This document shows, piece by piece, positions 49,080 to 60,539 of a stretch of 64,000 nt of DNA. The position numbers and the translations under genes are program-made. A model generated the notes under the pieces. That model saw only the letters and a list, made by a program, of their open reading frames with translations, was not told the origin of the DNA and made no database searches. Origin of the DNA: Brachionus manjavacas (taxonomy: Eukaryota; Rotifera; Eurotatoria; Ploima; Brachionidae); contig JAHQIY010000017.1 in the NCBI GenBank assembly GCA_019054805.1, positions 744,001-808,000 of the forward strand, read 5' to 3'. Position 1 is the stretch's first letter, and each line of letters starts with the position of its first letter.

Positions 49080-50580
49080 ATTTTCATAATTTTTCTTTTT
49101 AATTTTCTTAAATAAACTTTATTTTAAAAAATTTTGTTTTTTTTATGAATTTAAAACAATTGTGACCAAGTTAATATTCTAAAATTAAAAAAAATAGTTC
49201 TTTAATGAATACCAAGTGTTATTAACTCGTTTCGAATCTATTATGTTGTTTGTATCTGTAAACAATTATCACTAAAAAATGTTTTTAAAAATAGTATAAA
49301 ATAAAAAAAAATGAATAATACCGAGTTAAAGTAAAGTCTTATAATTAGGTTATTAGAAAGCCATAGTTATTAAATGTTTGTAAACAATTTTTTAAATGAT
49401 ATTAAAAAATGAATAATGAAAAAATTTCGGGTCTAATTATTTGAAATTATTATTTCGATTCCTTTATTTTTTCAAAATGGTCTTCTTACTTTATTAAAAC
49501 AGAAAAGTAAAATAGTAGCAATAATGTTAAATTAAGGCTGCTTTTTAATAAATTATTATTTAGGAAAATAAACTTAACATACTTTTTTTAGTAATAAAAT
49601 TTAATTTCAATATGAAACCAATATTTAGATATGTTGGAATTCAATTTATGAAAAAATTTTGTAATTAATTAAAAATTTTGAAAATTAATCAAAAATGTAA
49701 TTTAACAACAAAATAAAGTAAAAGTTAGAATTAACAGATGGCATAATGTTCATCGAAGCAAAATTTTAAAGTATTGAAAAAGAATAAAATTAATACAAAG
49801 ACAAAAAATATTTTCTTAATTACTTTTAGATGGATGTTTAAAATAATTAAAGTTAATCATAAAATAGTATTTTAATGAACCTTTTAAGTAGCTTTAAATC
49901 GAGTGATAAGGCTGGTAGACAGGTACTGATTTTTAAAGCTCTTTTTAAATATGAACTGGCTTTTGAATTGGTCTAAACAAGAAAATCGATTTCAAGATCG
50001 GTTTTAAAGGGTATTTTAAAATTTTAAGTTAATTAATTTTTTGAAAGAATTTTTATTTCCTTTAAAATTATTTTAAAAATTTAGAACCAAATTTTGTTTG
50101 TTAATTCCTTTTAAATGGCTATTTATATATTTATGAAGAATTTTAGTTAGTTTTTAAAGTAACAAAAAAATTAGAACTAGTTATAAACTACTTTTTTAAG
50201 GGAGATTTAAATTTTTAAATGAAAAAGTAAAATCAAATTATGTTGTATTGTTTTTTGTTCAATTTGATAAAATAAATAAAGATAAAAAGTTATTTTATAT
50301 TTTACTTTTAAAAACTAAATTTAAAATTCTTTAATTAAAAATAGCAAAAGAAGTTAAAAAGAATTATACTAAGGATTCAAGGCAAAAAAACAACCTATTG
50401 CTATTTTAAATTTAAAAATGTTTAATCATTATCAATAAAAAATAATTTTTGGTTTTTGAACCTAAAGAAAATTTGAAAAAAATTAAATTATTTAATTTAA
50501 TAAAATTTCAAACTAGATAAAAAAAAATAACAATTAAGTTGATTCAAAATTTTTCAGTTAAAAAACATGTAATTAAAAAA
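49080..50580. other. Gene-free interval downstream of ANKAR
   Basis: AT-rich with no gene. AATAAA-type signals just after 49079 could serve ANKAR. From about 49900 short blocks (GATCGGTTTTAAAGGGTATTTT) resemble 59850-59890, so the right part is probably old repeat flanking the 1.45-kb repeat. Confidence 0.4.
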
Positions 50581-51160
50581 GGGCATTCACAAATCGGAAC
50601 AAAAAATTCACATTCTATTACACTGCATTTATAATAATGTCTTTTTGGTATTAATAAGAGTTCTAATAAAAAAATTTCATAAAGGAAAAGTTTAAGATTA
50701 GATTAAATGTTTTAAAACATTTTATTTAAATAATAAAACTAAATTAATACTAAAATTTTTGTTTAAATTGAATAAAAGAAATTATAAAAAAAATAAAAAA
50801 TTTGATAGATGTTTGTTAACTGACATTTAGAGGTTCAGAATATCGACTTTTTGCAAAAGCCAGGCGCTCAGAAAAAAACATTGAGTAATCGGAACAAGAA
50901 ATACACATTCTGTTACACTGTAATAATGATAATCAATTTTTTTGATTTTAATTAAAAAAAAAGAGTTTTAATAATAAAATTTTATAAAAGAAAAATTTTA
51001 GATTAGATAAAATGTCACCAAATTTTATTAAAATAATAATAATTTAAATAAAAATAAGATTTTTAGTTTAAATAATTGAATAAAAAAAATTATTAAAATA
51101 ATAAAAAATTTGATCGATGTTTGCTGATTGACGATTACAGGTTCAGAATATCGACTATTT
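50580..51160 (+). repeat. ~300-bp tandem monomers leading into repeat unit A
   Basis: The block CGATGTTTGYTRAYTGAC…AGGTTCAGAATATCGACT…GCAAWAGCCAGGC occurs at about 50808 and again at about 51111 (spacing about 303 bp). The block ATCGGAACAARAAATWCACA…TTACACTG occurs at about 50595 and 50888. The same arrangement is at 60540/60853, with a more diverged monomer at 59765. Non-coding, A+T-rich between blocks. Confidence 0.7.
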
Positions 51161-51189
51161 GCAATAGCCAGGCACTAGGAACACAACTA

Positions 51190-51697
51190 GCGAGGCTATT
51201 GACAAACAGTGAAATACTGATACTTATTCACCGATGACAAAAGTAGATTTATTGATTGTTGTCCAACTTTAACTGTTTGACATAGTCTCGCGATCTATGA
51301 GACTGGCACACGCGAGGCTATCAAAAAACAGTAAAAGTAAGATTCATTACCACAAACCAACACATGTACACACACAGACTACTTCTTGTAGCAAACGACC
51401 ACAACAATTACTGCTTAGAACAGCTTCGCGTCCACCTGTCTTAAACATCGCGAGGCTATTGATAAACAGTACTAATTGTAATTTGACTTTGATCGAACAT
51501 GAAGTTGTGTACCCGTTCAGTGGTACTAAAATAGGGCACAGCGGTCGTTAATACCTACCCGCTATACCGTATTTTAGTGCACTGAGGCGAGCTGAATGAT
51601 CCATTCGATCTCGGCTGAATTGATGTCCGAACAATTACTGCTTAGAAATACCCTCACATCATGGCTTCATTAACAAGCGAGGCTATTTATAAACAGT
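51190..51697 (+). repeat. Four spaced copies of a 21-nt motif in unit A
   Basis: GCGAGGCTAT followed by TGACAAACAGT, CAAAAAACAGT, TGATAAACAGT or TTATAAACAGT starts at 51190, 51312, 51450 and 51677 (spacings 122, 138, 227). The third and fourth also share an upstream block ACAATTACTGCTTAGAA. The first is preceded by CAATAGCC, complementary to its own GGCTATTG, making a hairpin. Confidence 0.85.
51525..51578 (+). repeat. Imperfect stem-loop in unit A
   Basis: ACTAAAATA pairs with TATTTTAGT and, after a symmetric 6/6 internal loop, AGCGG pairs with CCGCT around a 14-base loop. The same structure is conserved at 61268-61321 in unit B. Function unknown; it would fold in either RNA strand or as extruded DNA. 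Confidence 0.65.
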
Positions 51698-52258
51698 TCT
51701 ATTTCGTGACATTCATCAAGTTGGAGTTGGTGATGATGATGAAATGATAGCTAAAATTGAAGAACAAGAAAGTTTCTAGTCAAAGTGGGTAATAGAAACT
51801 CGATTAAATAGATGAGAGTGTGTTAGCTTAAAATGTGTTAAGTTAAACTTTTAAACCAGGCCATTTTTGAATAAATAATTCTCCATTTCTCCATTTACAC
51901 ACATGTTGGATTTGAATACGGCCACTCTGTTTGTCTTCACTTGACCGATTCAGTTTGCTCCTGAATTGTGTAAGCTTATGACAATTGAGATTTTCCAATC
52001 ATCCAAACGCTGTCATATTGTTTTAATCCTTTTCAAATCGAGTGTTTATATACCCGATTAAGTTGTTACATAGTCTTAAGAGAAACATGACTGAACGAGA
52101 CACTCAAGTGTATGTAAAACATCGTGTTAATGTTCAGATCAGATGCTTAGCAGTTACGAATAAAATTGTATTCCCTTCTCCCACACACACACTCTCTCTC
52201 TCTCTTTCTCTCCTATTTCTTCTGTAATGAATTTTAAACATACTGAAGTCTAGTCTTG

Positions 52259-54028
52259 TACGACAAAAATCTTTTATGAATTGAAAAAGTACTATTCGAA
52301 GTAACGTTTGCAACAGGAATGGTTTTACTATGCTAAAGTTTGGTTTTTAGATCTTCATTTTTCATTAATTTTTTGTTAGAAAATTACAGAGCGTTCAAAA
52401 CTCGTTTCTAACAATATTTTTGTCCCAAAAAGAAATTGATTTAGTGATGTCTGGTTTTTAGAAATTTTCAAAGCATTTTTTTTGTTTTATTCAAGTGAAG
52501 TTTTTTTTTATTTCAAAAAAGTACGATTTATGCACTTCTATTTTTAATGAATGAAGACGTGTTGTGACAGACTAATTACATGTCTGTTTTAATTTTCATG
52601 ATAAGTTTTAAAAAAAAAATTTTACTTAACAATTATGGTAGAATTCAAAAAAGTTAAATATATTACTTTTTTTAATTATTTTCTAATTTGGACGAAAAGA
52701 TTCTAATTGTCTTCTCAATTTATCGATCAAAAATTTGTTTTATCCTAAGTAAATTTGATCTATTTCAACTTCTTGATAAAATGCTTTTACTGCTTGATTT
52801 TAAAATTTTAAATTTCTAAACTAATCTCAATATTTTAATTATTTTAATAAACAGAAAACGAGCTGAGAATTAAAACTAGACACTTCAAATTAAATTTTTA
52901 CTTCAAAATACAAAGATACAGAGAAAGAACCGCTTTTTAAAATTTCTTTTTAAATTAAAATTTTGTATGATTTTTTAATTATTGACTTTTAAAGTTCTGT
53001 TTTAAATTTTTCTTAATCTTTTGTTTCATGGATAAAAATAATAAAAGATTAAATAAAACAGTTTATAAATTTATTAGTTTTTTCTCTTATTAATTGCTGG
53101 AATCGGTTAAAATCAGTCTTGTTTTTAAGTCTCAAGTCTTAAGTCAAGTCAATGACTTTAGATTTTAAAAATAATCTTAATAATGCTAGGCAAATTACTT
53201 CCCAATTATAATTACCTATTACAAGATTTGAAATTTTTTTATTTATTTAAAATAATTTAAAAAATTTAAAAATTGAATTAAATAAAAATTAAAAGATGTA
53301 TATTTGTTTTAAATTTAATAGAAAATCAAAAAAACAAACAAAATTCTTTTTTGAATTAAAAAAAAAAATTAACCCAAGCCATGACTCAGACCTAAAACTA
53401 TGACCATCAGCTATTATCTATCATGACAAATGTCGCAGTAAAAATAAAAAACTATTTTACAAATGGAATTATTTTACAAATCTAACCAGCGCGATTTCTA
53501 TATTTTTACAGTTTGTAATAATTTTTTTACTTAATGTAATCATTTTTTTATTCATTTTTGGAAAGATTTCAGCAAAGCTTTTGCATCAAATTTTCTAGCT
53601 TTTTTTCATCATTTCGTAGCAATTAATTTATTATTTATTGAGAATAAAATTAGAATTATTGAATAATCAGGGCTTCTATGGATAGCTGAAATTGTAAAAA
53701 TTAAAATCAAAATTGTATTGCCATATTTAAAAGAATTAAAAATATAATTTTTTGAATGATAAAAATTTGAGTTTAGAGCATGAAACGAACCATTCTGGAT
53801 TGCATATTAAATTTAAACAAATTTTTTGTCGATCTCACTCAAGAATGATTTACTGCTAATACTTTTTTTCTGAGAATGTATTTTAACGAATTTATGACTT
53901 TTTGGTACATAACTTTCTGCATGATTGCTAATCATATATTCAAGCCTCTCTTCAATGCCTTTTAAAAATGCATATTTTAATGTTAAAATATTAAAATTAA
54001 CAATATTACTAATTAATTTAATAAAGGC
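52259..54028. other. Gene-free interval
   Basis: AT-rich, no supported gene. It contains an AAGTCTCAAGTCTTAAGTCA patch at about 53128 related to the array at 6.7-7.0 kb. Nothing else stands out. Confidence 0.4.
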
Positions 54029-54339
54029 TCTTTAATATCTAGGCCATAAATTTAGAATAAAATACCCCAAATTTAAAATTTTTTACCCCAATTTTTTAAT
54101 AAAATACCCCTTTTAATTAAGTAAACCATAAAAAATTAAGATTTACACCTAATTAAATAAGATGTTACTTTTTCTTTTATTTTGACACTAAATCAATTAA
54201 AACTACACCTAATTAATTAAAACGAACTCTAGTTTATTAAAATGAAACCTAAATTTTTTGACACTTTTTTAATAAATATTTAAAAAATATTCCTATATAA
54301 GAAATTCAGCTTGCTAAAATGTGTATTGATTATTATTAA

Positions 54340-56386
54340 ATGTCTAGTTCTGCGAGTATTTTAGAAAATAATTTCAACGACACCTTAAATGACGCTGAAG
54401 AATTGCCGAAAATAAAAAGAAGCGTATCTAAAGCGTACGATTTCCTTGAAGATTGTGAATCTTTAATGGAATTTAAAAAATTGGTCAAAAATTTACATTT
54501 TGACAATGTAGCATGGAACTTTCATTCAAAAAATAACCTAGCCGATTGCGATAAACATACATTCAACTGCAAATTCAACAAAAAAGGCTGCAAAAAATCA
54601 ATTTATTTCAAAGTCAAAAATGGTGAAATTGGTGGTTCAGTCTATATATCAGACAATGAACATTCAAATCATTCGAACGAAGAAAATTCAGCTAATGTTC
54701 CTCCTAAAGTGAAAGAAAAAATTATTTATTTTCGTTCGCTTGGACAAGCAAAAAGAAATCAAGAGAAATTTAATCAAAGAAAATATTCAGCCACCAACTG
54801 ACAATCAAATTCAACATATTATAAATTCAGTTAGTAAGGACTTAAATAAAAATTGTTCATTGACAGATTTCAAAAAATGGTGCGAAGATAATTCAGAGAT
54901 TCCAGACGATGAAGACGCGGTTTTCGTTGGGAAATTTGAATATGCTGCCATGCCATCACAAATTTTTCGAGTGTTTTTAACATCAAAACGTTTAATTAAA
55001 ATCGCAGAAAATGCTCAACATTTTTTGAGTGATGCTACGTACAAGTTAACATATGAAAATTTTCCAATTATTACAGGTGGTACAACTGATCGTAATAAAA
55101 GTTTTCATCCGTTCGGATTAGCTATATGTCGTACTGAAAATGAAGATGATTTCGGTTTTTTTTTCAACTCAGTCAAAGAAACACATGAAAAAGTATTTAA
55201 CAAAACAGTTAATTTTTCAATTTTAATAGCAGATAATGCTGGTGCTATCACAAACGGATTTGCAAAAGTATTCGATTTAAAAACAAGAGTAAATTGTTGG
55301 GCTCACGTCAATCGTAATATTGATATTCGTGTAAAATCAATTAGCAAATTACAAGCAGAACGAATTGTCTACGATATAAGCGAAATTCAAAAAATTTTTG
55401 AGCCAGAATTATTTCCAAGAGCTCTTAAATTATTTCAAGAAAAATGGTCAAGAGTCAATAGTCCAGCCATCAAAACATTTTTAGAGTATTTCGATAATCA
55501 ATGGTGCAAAGATGGAAATAATGGTTGGTATGAAGGCTTTGCACCTGGTTTACCAAGTACAAGCAATTCATTAGAGTCAACTCATGCTAAAATCAAGAAA
55601 ATTTTAAATTCAAAACGTTTTGGTTTGATTCCATTTCTAAACGAATGTCGAGATAATATTTTGAAAGAATGGTCAACTGAACGTGCACCTACATTATCAT
55701 TGATTGATCCAGAAACAAATCAGCCTCAAATCGTTGACAACTTAAATCAAAAAATATTTTATGAATTTCCAAATGTTACAAAGGATGACTTAGTAAAAGC
55801 TTATAAATGGAACAGTTATAACAAAACAATTATTCATTTGAAAGATGATAATTATTATTATTTAACTGCTGATGACAAGATAGATATCAACAAAGAACAA
55901 TGTAAACAATACAATCAGTCATTAATTGAAAAAAATGGTTTTCATTCGATCATATGATTACTTCCATTTTTAGTATTCGTAAAATTAAATTCAATGAAAA
56001 TAGTTGGACTTTGAGTAGTTGCAATTGTTGGTATTGGTTAAAAAATTACAAATGTTATCATCTTACAACTATTGCAGCAAGAAAAAAAATGCAATTTCGA
56101 CTCAGTTGGTATGGATATACCTATACAAGCCAATAGAAAGAAAGGAAGGCCAAAAGACACAGCTGGACCACTTGAACATCAACCGAAAGAAACACAAGCA
56201 ACAAATTCGGCACCTAAAGGGATTGATACAGATGATGAAGATTCGAGTTCGACAAAAGAAAATCCATCAAAAATACCTCGAATTGATTCAATCAAACAAG
56301 TCGAAGAAAAGTTTTGTGATAAATGTGGCGCTAAAATGACTAAAAGAAGATATTGGGCTTGCTCAAATAAATGTGGAAAAAAGTAA
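54340..56386 (+). pseudogene. MULE transposase (FLYWCH-like – MULE – SWIM – AT-hook), frameshifted
   Basis: Cut-and-paste transposase read in pieces. The first frame, 54340-54801, carries a zinc-finger-like DNA-binding domain with WNFHSKNN … CDKHTFNCKFNKKGC. The second, 54740-55957, holds the DDE core: LSDATYK (Asp98 of this frame), IADNAGAI (Asp165), RVNCWAHVNRN, and NSLESTHAK (Glu279). The third, 55954-56136, gives CNCWYWLKNYKCYH, a SWIM zinc finger (CxC…CxH). The last, 56072-56386, gives an AT-hook (KKGRPKDT) and a C4-like tail (CDKCGAKM … CSNKC). Three single-base shifts near A-runs (about 54750, 55950, 56085) separate otherwise intact sequence. Apart from these the protein looks complete, so either it died recently or some shifts are base-calling errors. 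Confidence 0.85.
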
Positions 56387-56561
56387 ATTTTTGGGGTAAG
56401 TATGCTCTGAATTCGACTAAATTTTTGGGGTTAAAAATAATAAAATAGTTCATTTTTATTAATTTTGGTATTTTTATAATTAATTTGGTGTCGATTATAA
56501 AATAAAATTGTCATTTTATTTTTTTAATTTCTTTTTTATTTTTTGGTGTTATCTTAATAAA

Positions 56562-57526
56562 ATTGTGATTCAGTGATTGGTCCACTTTTGTTCGTTTTGT
56601 ATATCAATGATCTACCAAAAGGAATAGAGAATATTGTCAAAATGTATGCAGATGATACAAAAATATTCTCGCAAACGGTATCAGAAATAAGCGCAGTGAA
56701 ACTTCAATCAGATTTAGATTTAATTTTCAAGTGGACTCAAGATTGGCTTCTTCTCTTCAACACATCAAAATGTGTGGTTATGCATTACGGTCATAAAAAC
56801 AAAAAATTCACTTATTTTATTAATGGTAAACAGTTATCAACGTCTGAAACCGAAAGAGATCTTGGAGTTATCTTCAATACAAATCTCAAATGGAAAAATC
56901 AAGTGATAGAGGCTACAAACAAAGCAAATCAAATGTTGGGTCGCATCAGGAAATCATTCGCTCGTTTTGATTGTAAGTTATTTAGATCATTGTATTTAAC
57001 TTTTGTTCGTCCTCTTTTGGAATTTGCTGTGCCTGTATGGTCTCCATTTCTTAAGTCGGATTGTGAGAATCTTGAGAGGATTCAACGCAGAGCTACGAAA
57101 TTTGTTTCTTCAATTAGAAACAAACCGTATGAAAGCAGATTGAAGGCTTTAAACATTCCAAATCTGGTGGAAAGAAGAAAAAGAGGTGATCTAATTCAAT
57201 TATACAAGTTCATGCATGGAATAGAATTGGTTGAAAAAAGCAACAATTTTAATGTCACCAAAATCCAAGGAAGAGGTCACTGCTTCAAATATCACAAAGA
57301 AATTTCGAGGCTCCAACATAGAGATAACTTTTTTTCAACAGAACCGCTAACATATGGAACTCACTGCCAAATCAATTAGTTGAAGCCCCTAATGTTAACA
57401 GCTTTAAAGCAGGCATTGATTGCTGGATGAGCAGCAATCAATCACATCAGCTGTCATAGTGTGCCTTATCAGCACACTCGCTGGCTAGCCAGCTACAGTC
57501 AAAACTACTACTACTACTACTACTAA
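56562..57526 (+). pseudogene. 5'-truncated CR1-like LINE inserted in the MULE
   Basis: The frame opens inside the RT at SVIGPLLFVLYINDLPKG, then MYADDTKIF (catalytic YADD-type motif), SETERDLGVIFNTNLKW (thumb) and LLEFAVPVWSPFLKSDCENL … IQRRATKFV, the usual CR1-like C-terminal region. The 56573-57379 frame ends early because of a shift at the T-run near 57330; the correct frame continues NIWNSLPNQLVEAPNVNSFK and stops at about 57459. A (CTA)n tail at about 57504-57525 marks the 3' end. It lies between the MULE transposase and the MULE right TIR, so it inserted after the MULE. Confidence 0.85.
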
Positions 57527-57602
57527 AATAGGGGTAAAAAATTAAAAATTTGGGGTATTTTATTCAAAATTTGGGGTAATAAAACTAAAAAAGTCTTTAA
57601 TA

Positions 57603-58655
57603 AATTAATAATATTTAATAATAATTAATAAAATTATTTTAATATTAACATCTCAAAGAACTTAATAATTATAATTCCTTAAATTCTTAAAACAAAAAAT
57701 ATTATTTTCATTATTAGATTAGGAACCTTTTTTTTTTAATGAAGTTTCATTAACATATGGCTAGTTTTTTTTTTCTATTTAACTTTTTTGAAATTTTGAG
57801 ATTACCTTGTTTCATTAAAACTCAATAGTTAAGCATGTTAATATTTGAAATATAATTACGCAATTATTTTTAGAAATGTAAAATAAAAAAAAAACCTGCC
57901 ATTTTCATAAAGCATAAAAATTCTGACAGAATAATATTCATTAAAAACTTAAATACTAAAATATTATCTGGTCAGTTTTTTTTTTTTTAATTTTCAAGTT
58001 CAAATCTGGGAAATATTTTTACTTTCCATTACTTAAAAAATTTTAAAAAATGGTTGATCTTTTAATATTAAATCAGATAATTAAAAAATTGCATTCGCTT
58101 AGTTTTTATTTAAGAATGGAATAAGTTAAAAGGATTTAAACAATATAATAATTCTTTTCTATTTTGATATTTAAAGAAAATTATTGTGTTATCAAAAAAT
58201 TAAAAAGTTTTTCGAGAGTTTGATTTAACTTCTAAATTTATAATATTTTATATTATTACAATTTTAAGAAAAAAGTGGAAATTTAAAATTAGTCTGTATG
58301 TGAATTTTACCATTTAAATTTTTCACCTTTTCTAAGGTAGTTTTAATGGGGCCATATGATTACATATTAAAAAATAAACATAGAAAATTTACATTGAAAA
58401 GTGACAATTTTTTTGTCCGAAAATTGATAGAAATATTCACATACAAAATTAAATTTGATTATAGACAAGCTTCTTGTTAATTTAAATTTAATTTTTTTTT
58501 TACTTCTGCAATTTTTAAAATAAAATTCTCTTATGATATTTTCAAATATCTGGCTTAAGAAAATTTAAATGGAGAATTGATTTAAAAATCTTAAATTAAA
58601 TACTTCCTCGCCGATGAGACAATTCCATTGTTTCCAATTATATTTTGGAACCTAC
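57603..58655. other. Gene-free AT-rich interval
   Basis: No coding frames or clear repeats; only AT-rich simple sequence. Confidence 0.4.
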
Positions 58656-58659
58656 ACAA

Positions 58660-58812
58660 AAGAAGGCATTGTGAATTTTGAAACAAAAAAAAACAAAAGC
58701 TTTAAATTGAAATATATTTTTCTATTTTGGTCCAAAAGTTTTTCAGAAAATTGTATCAGCTGATACAAAGCTTGAATCACCCATAATTTCTTTCTGTAAA
58801 TAACCTGCAACC
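58660..58812 (+). mobile_element. Single degenerate arm of the fold-back element
   Basis: GGCATTGTGAATTTTG, TATCAGCTGATACAAA and ATCACCCATAATTTC appear in the same order as in the left arm of the element at 11915-12253, with about 75-80% similarity. No matching second arm follows, so it is a solo or truncated copy. Confidence 0.6.
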
Positions 58813-59519
58813 TTTTTTTTTTCAAATATTCAAAAAAGATCACTGAGAGAAAAAAAGAGATGATATTTATAGAAATAATATAAAAGTAAAAAATATTTAG
58901 AATTTCTAGGTAAATTTAAAGGAATAATGTGATACTAATGTTTATTTATTTTATGATATAAAAGCTTAATAGATTTTTTTGACCAAGTATTTGACCTAAA
59001 AATATGGTAATTTTTCTAATATAAATTTTCTATGTTAATTTTATCTTTGCAATGATATAGAGTCGTTTTAATTGTAATTAAATGGAATTCAAATTTTAAA
59101 ATTGTAAATTAAGAACAACAAGAATTTTATTTTAGATTCTAAATTAAAATACTATTAGATTAAAAAATGAATACTTTATTTAAATTTTTTTATTTTAAAT
59201 TCTTCTTTAAGCTTGAAGGTTAAAAAAAGTAATGTTTTTTTTTAATTTTCAAAAATTAGAGAAAAATAATTAATGCAATATTCATTTTTTAATTAAGAAT
59301 TTTTAGTGAAAATTCAAAGTGACAAATTAGATTCCTTTTAAATGAATGATTTGATGATTACAGATATATTGTATTTTTTAAGCGCTTTTGGTGTCTTAGA
59401 AAAGAGGGTTTAAAATCAGAACATGCAAGAACTGGTATTAAAATCAAAACTGATTAAAAACACGGTTTTTAAAGATTATTTTAGAATCTCAAAAAAATAT
59501 CAACCATGATAATTTAAAA

Positions 59520-59900
59520 TAAAATCTTTATTAAATTTATAATCATGATTCAGAAATTTGGTAAGATAAACTCACTTTTAATTACAGTGCATTTTTTTAA
59601 ACTGTCCTTTTTCAAATTATATAAAAAAAAAGTTACAATTTATAAAATCGAAGAATCTTTAGATTAGATAAGATATTAACAAATTTTGTTTAAATAATAA
59701 ATTATTTAGATTTAAATTTTTTTTTTAAATAAGATTTGGATAAAAATATTAAAAATAAAATTTGATCGATGTTTGATATTTGATGATTACATGTTCAAAA
59801 TACCAACCATTTACAGTAGCCAAGGACTTGAAAAACAACAACAGAACAAATTTTAAAATCGGTTTTTAAAGAGTAATTTAAATTTTAAGATAAATTTGGT
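59520..59900 (+). repeat. Diverged monomer upstream of repeat unit B
   Basis: Contains weak versions of the ~300-bp monomer blocks: TTTGATCGATGTTTGATATT … TGATTACATGTTCAAAATAC … AGTAGCCAAGGACTTG. It is separated from unit B by the small LINE insertion at about 59955-60290. Confidence 0.5.
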
Positions 59901-59954
59901 TTCCTTTTATAAAACAAGCTAATTAAGAAATAAGTAAACATGATAAAAAAAGAG

Positions 59955-60292
59955 TATAAAATGTCAGTCAATCAATTCAAGAATCGCTACGATGCCTTCG
60001 TGACCGGTCACCAAGTTTTCACCACAGCAATTTTAATTTTAATTAAATTTGGTCTAACAATTTCTTTTAAACAACTGTTTATAAGTTCTTGTATCTTTGT
60101 AATTTTCTTTGTAAAGCTCAATGTGCTTCCATAGGCTACCTCCTAGAAGGTTGCTTCCGCTATACATCTAGCTGTATTTATTATTATAATTTTTATAATT
60201 ATTTTTATTATTATTGTACATTTTAAACAATATCATATTTGTTTAAATGTATAAGGATTGAAAACTCATCGCATCGCATCGCATCGCAAATA
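59955..60292 (+). mobile_element. 3' end of a LINE with (ATCGC)n tail
   Basis: The short frame at 59940-60134 begins MSVNQFKNRYDAF, which parallels the C-terminal NVNSFKAGIDCW of the LINE at 57.4 kb. After the stop comes a TTATTATTAT-rich 3' region and then four to five copies of ATCGC (60268-60290), a pentamer tail of the kind left by LINE insertion. Severely 5'-truncated. Confidence 0.5.
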
Positions 60293-60539
60293 ATAAAAAT
60301 CAAATTTTTATAAATTAATAAAACTTTTAATTAAAAATAATATTAATAAAAAACCAAAAAAATAATGTTTTCTTTCATATTTAATTAAAAATTTGATCAG
60401 AATTTAACAAAGAAATTTTAAGATTAGAAAAAATAAAACCAAATTTGTTTAAAATATTTAAAAAAATCTTAAAATTAAATATTTTTTAATATAATAAAAT
60501 TTGAATTACAAAAATCCATAATAAAATTAAAATCTTGTC

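Larger units (their letters stand above)
50808..52258 (+). mobile_element. 1.45-kb dispersed repeat, unit A
   Basis: Nearly identical (my estimate is above 95% in most parts) to 60540-61978. Order: two ~300-bp monomers; a more GC-rich core with four copies of a 21-nt motif (GCGAGGCTATT…AAACAGT at 51190, 51312, 51450, 51677); a stem-loop (51525-51578); a small frame ending DDDEMIAKIEEQES; an AATAAA context at about 51870; a (CA)n(CT)n tract at about 52183; and a right end TCTAGTCTTG at 52258. Small ORFs such as 51297-51551 and 52042-52227 have no known domain. A non-autonomous element is the simplest reading; its superfamily (LTR, Helitron-like or other) is unresolved. Confidence 0.75.
54029..57602 (+). 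mobile_element. MULE DNA transposon with TIRs, 9-bp candidate TSD and a nested LINE
   Basis: The element spans about 54038-57593. Left end: GAATAAAATACCCCAAATTT then AAAATTTTTTACCCC. The complement of the right end reads GAATAAAATACCCCAAATTT then TTAATTTTTTACCCC. These TIRs are almost identical over 40 bp, with extra ACCCCAAATTT words outside. TCTTTAATA is found at 54029-54037 and again at 57594-57602, a 9-bp match typical of Mutator insertions. Inside are the transposase (54340-56386) and a LINE fragment (56562-57526). Confidence 0.8.

Noticed and set aside
51190..51697. Four regularly similar 21-nt repeats, CRISPR-like at first glance
   Set aside because: This is a eukaryotic genome, spacers are of unequal length (about 100-206 nt), repeats differ, there are no cas genes, and the same spacers recur in unit B.
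52042..52227. ORF of 61 aa, also present at 61764 (MFIYPIKLLHSLKRNMTERD…)
   Set aside because: Conserved only because the whole 1.45-kb repeat is duplicated; it runs into the (CA)(CT) tract and has no domain.
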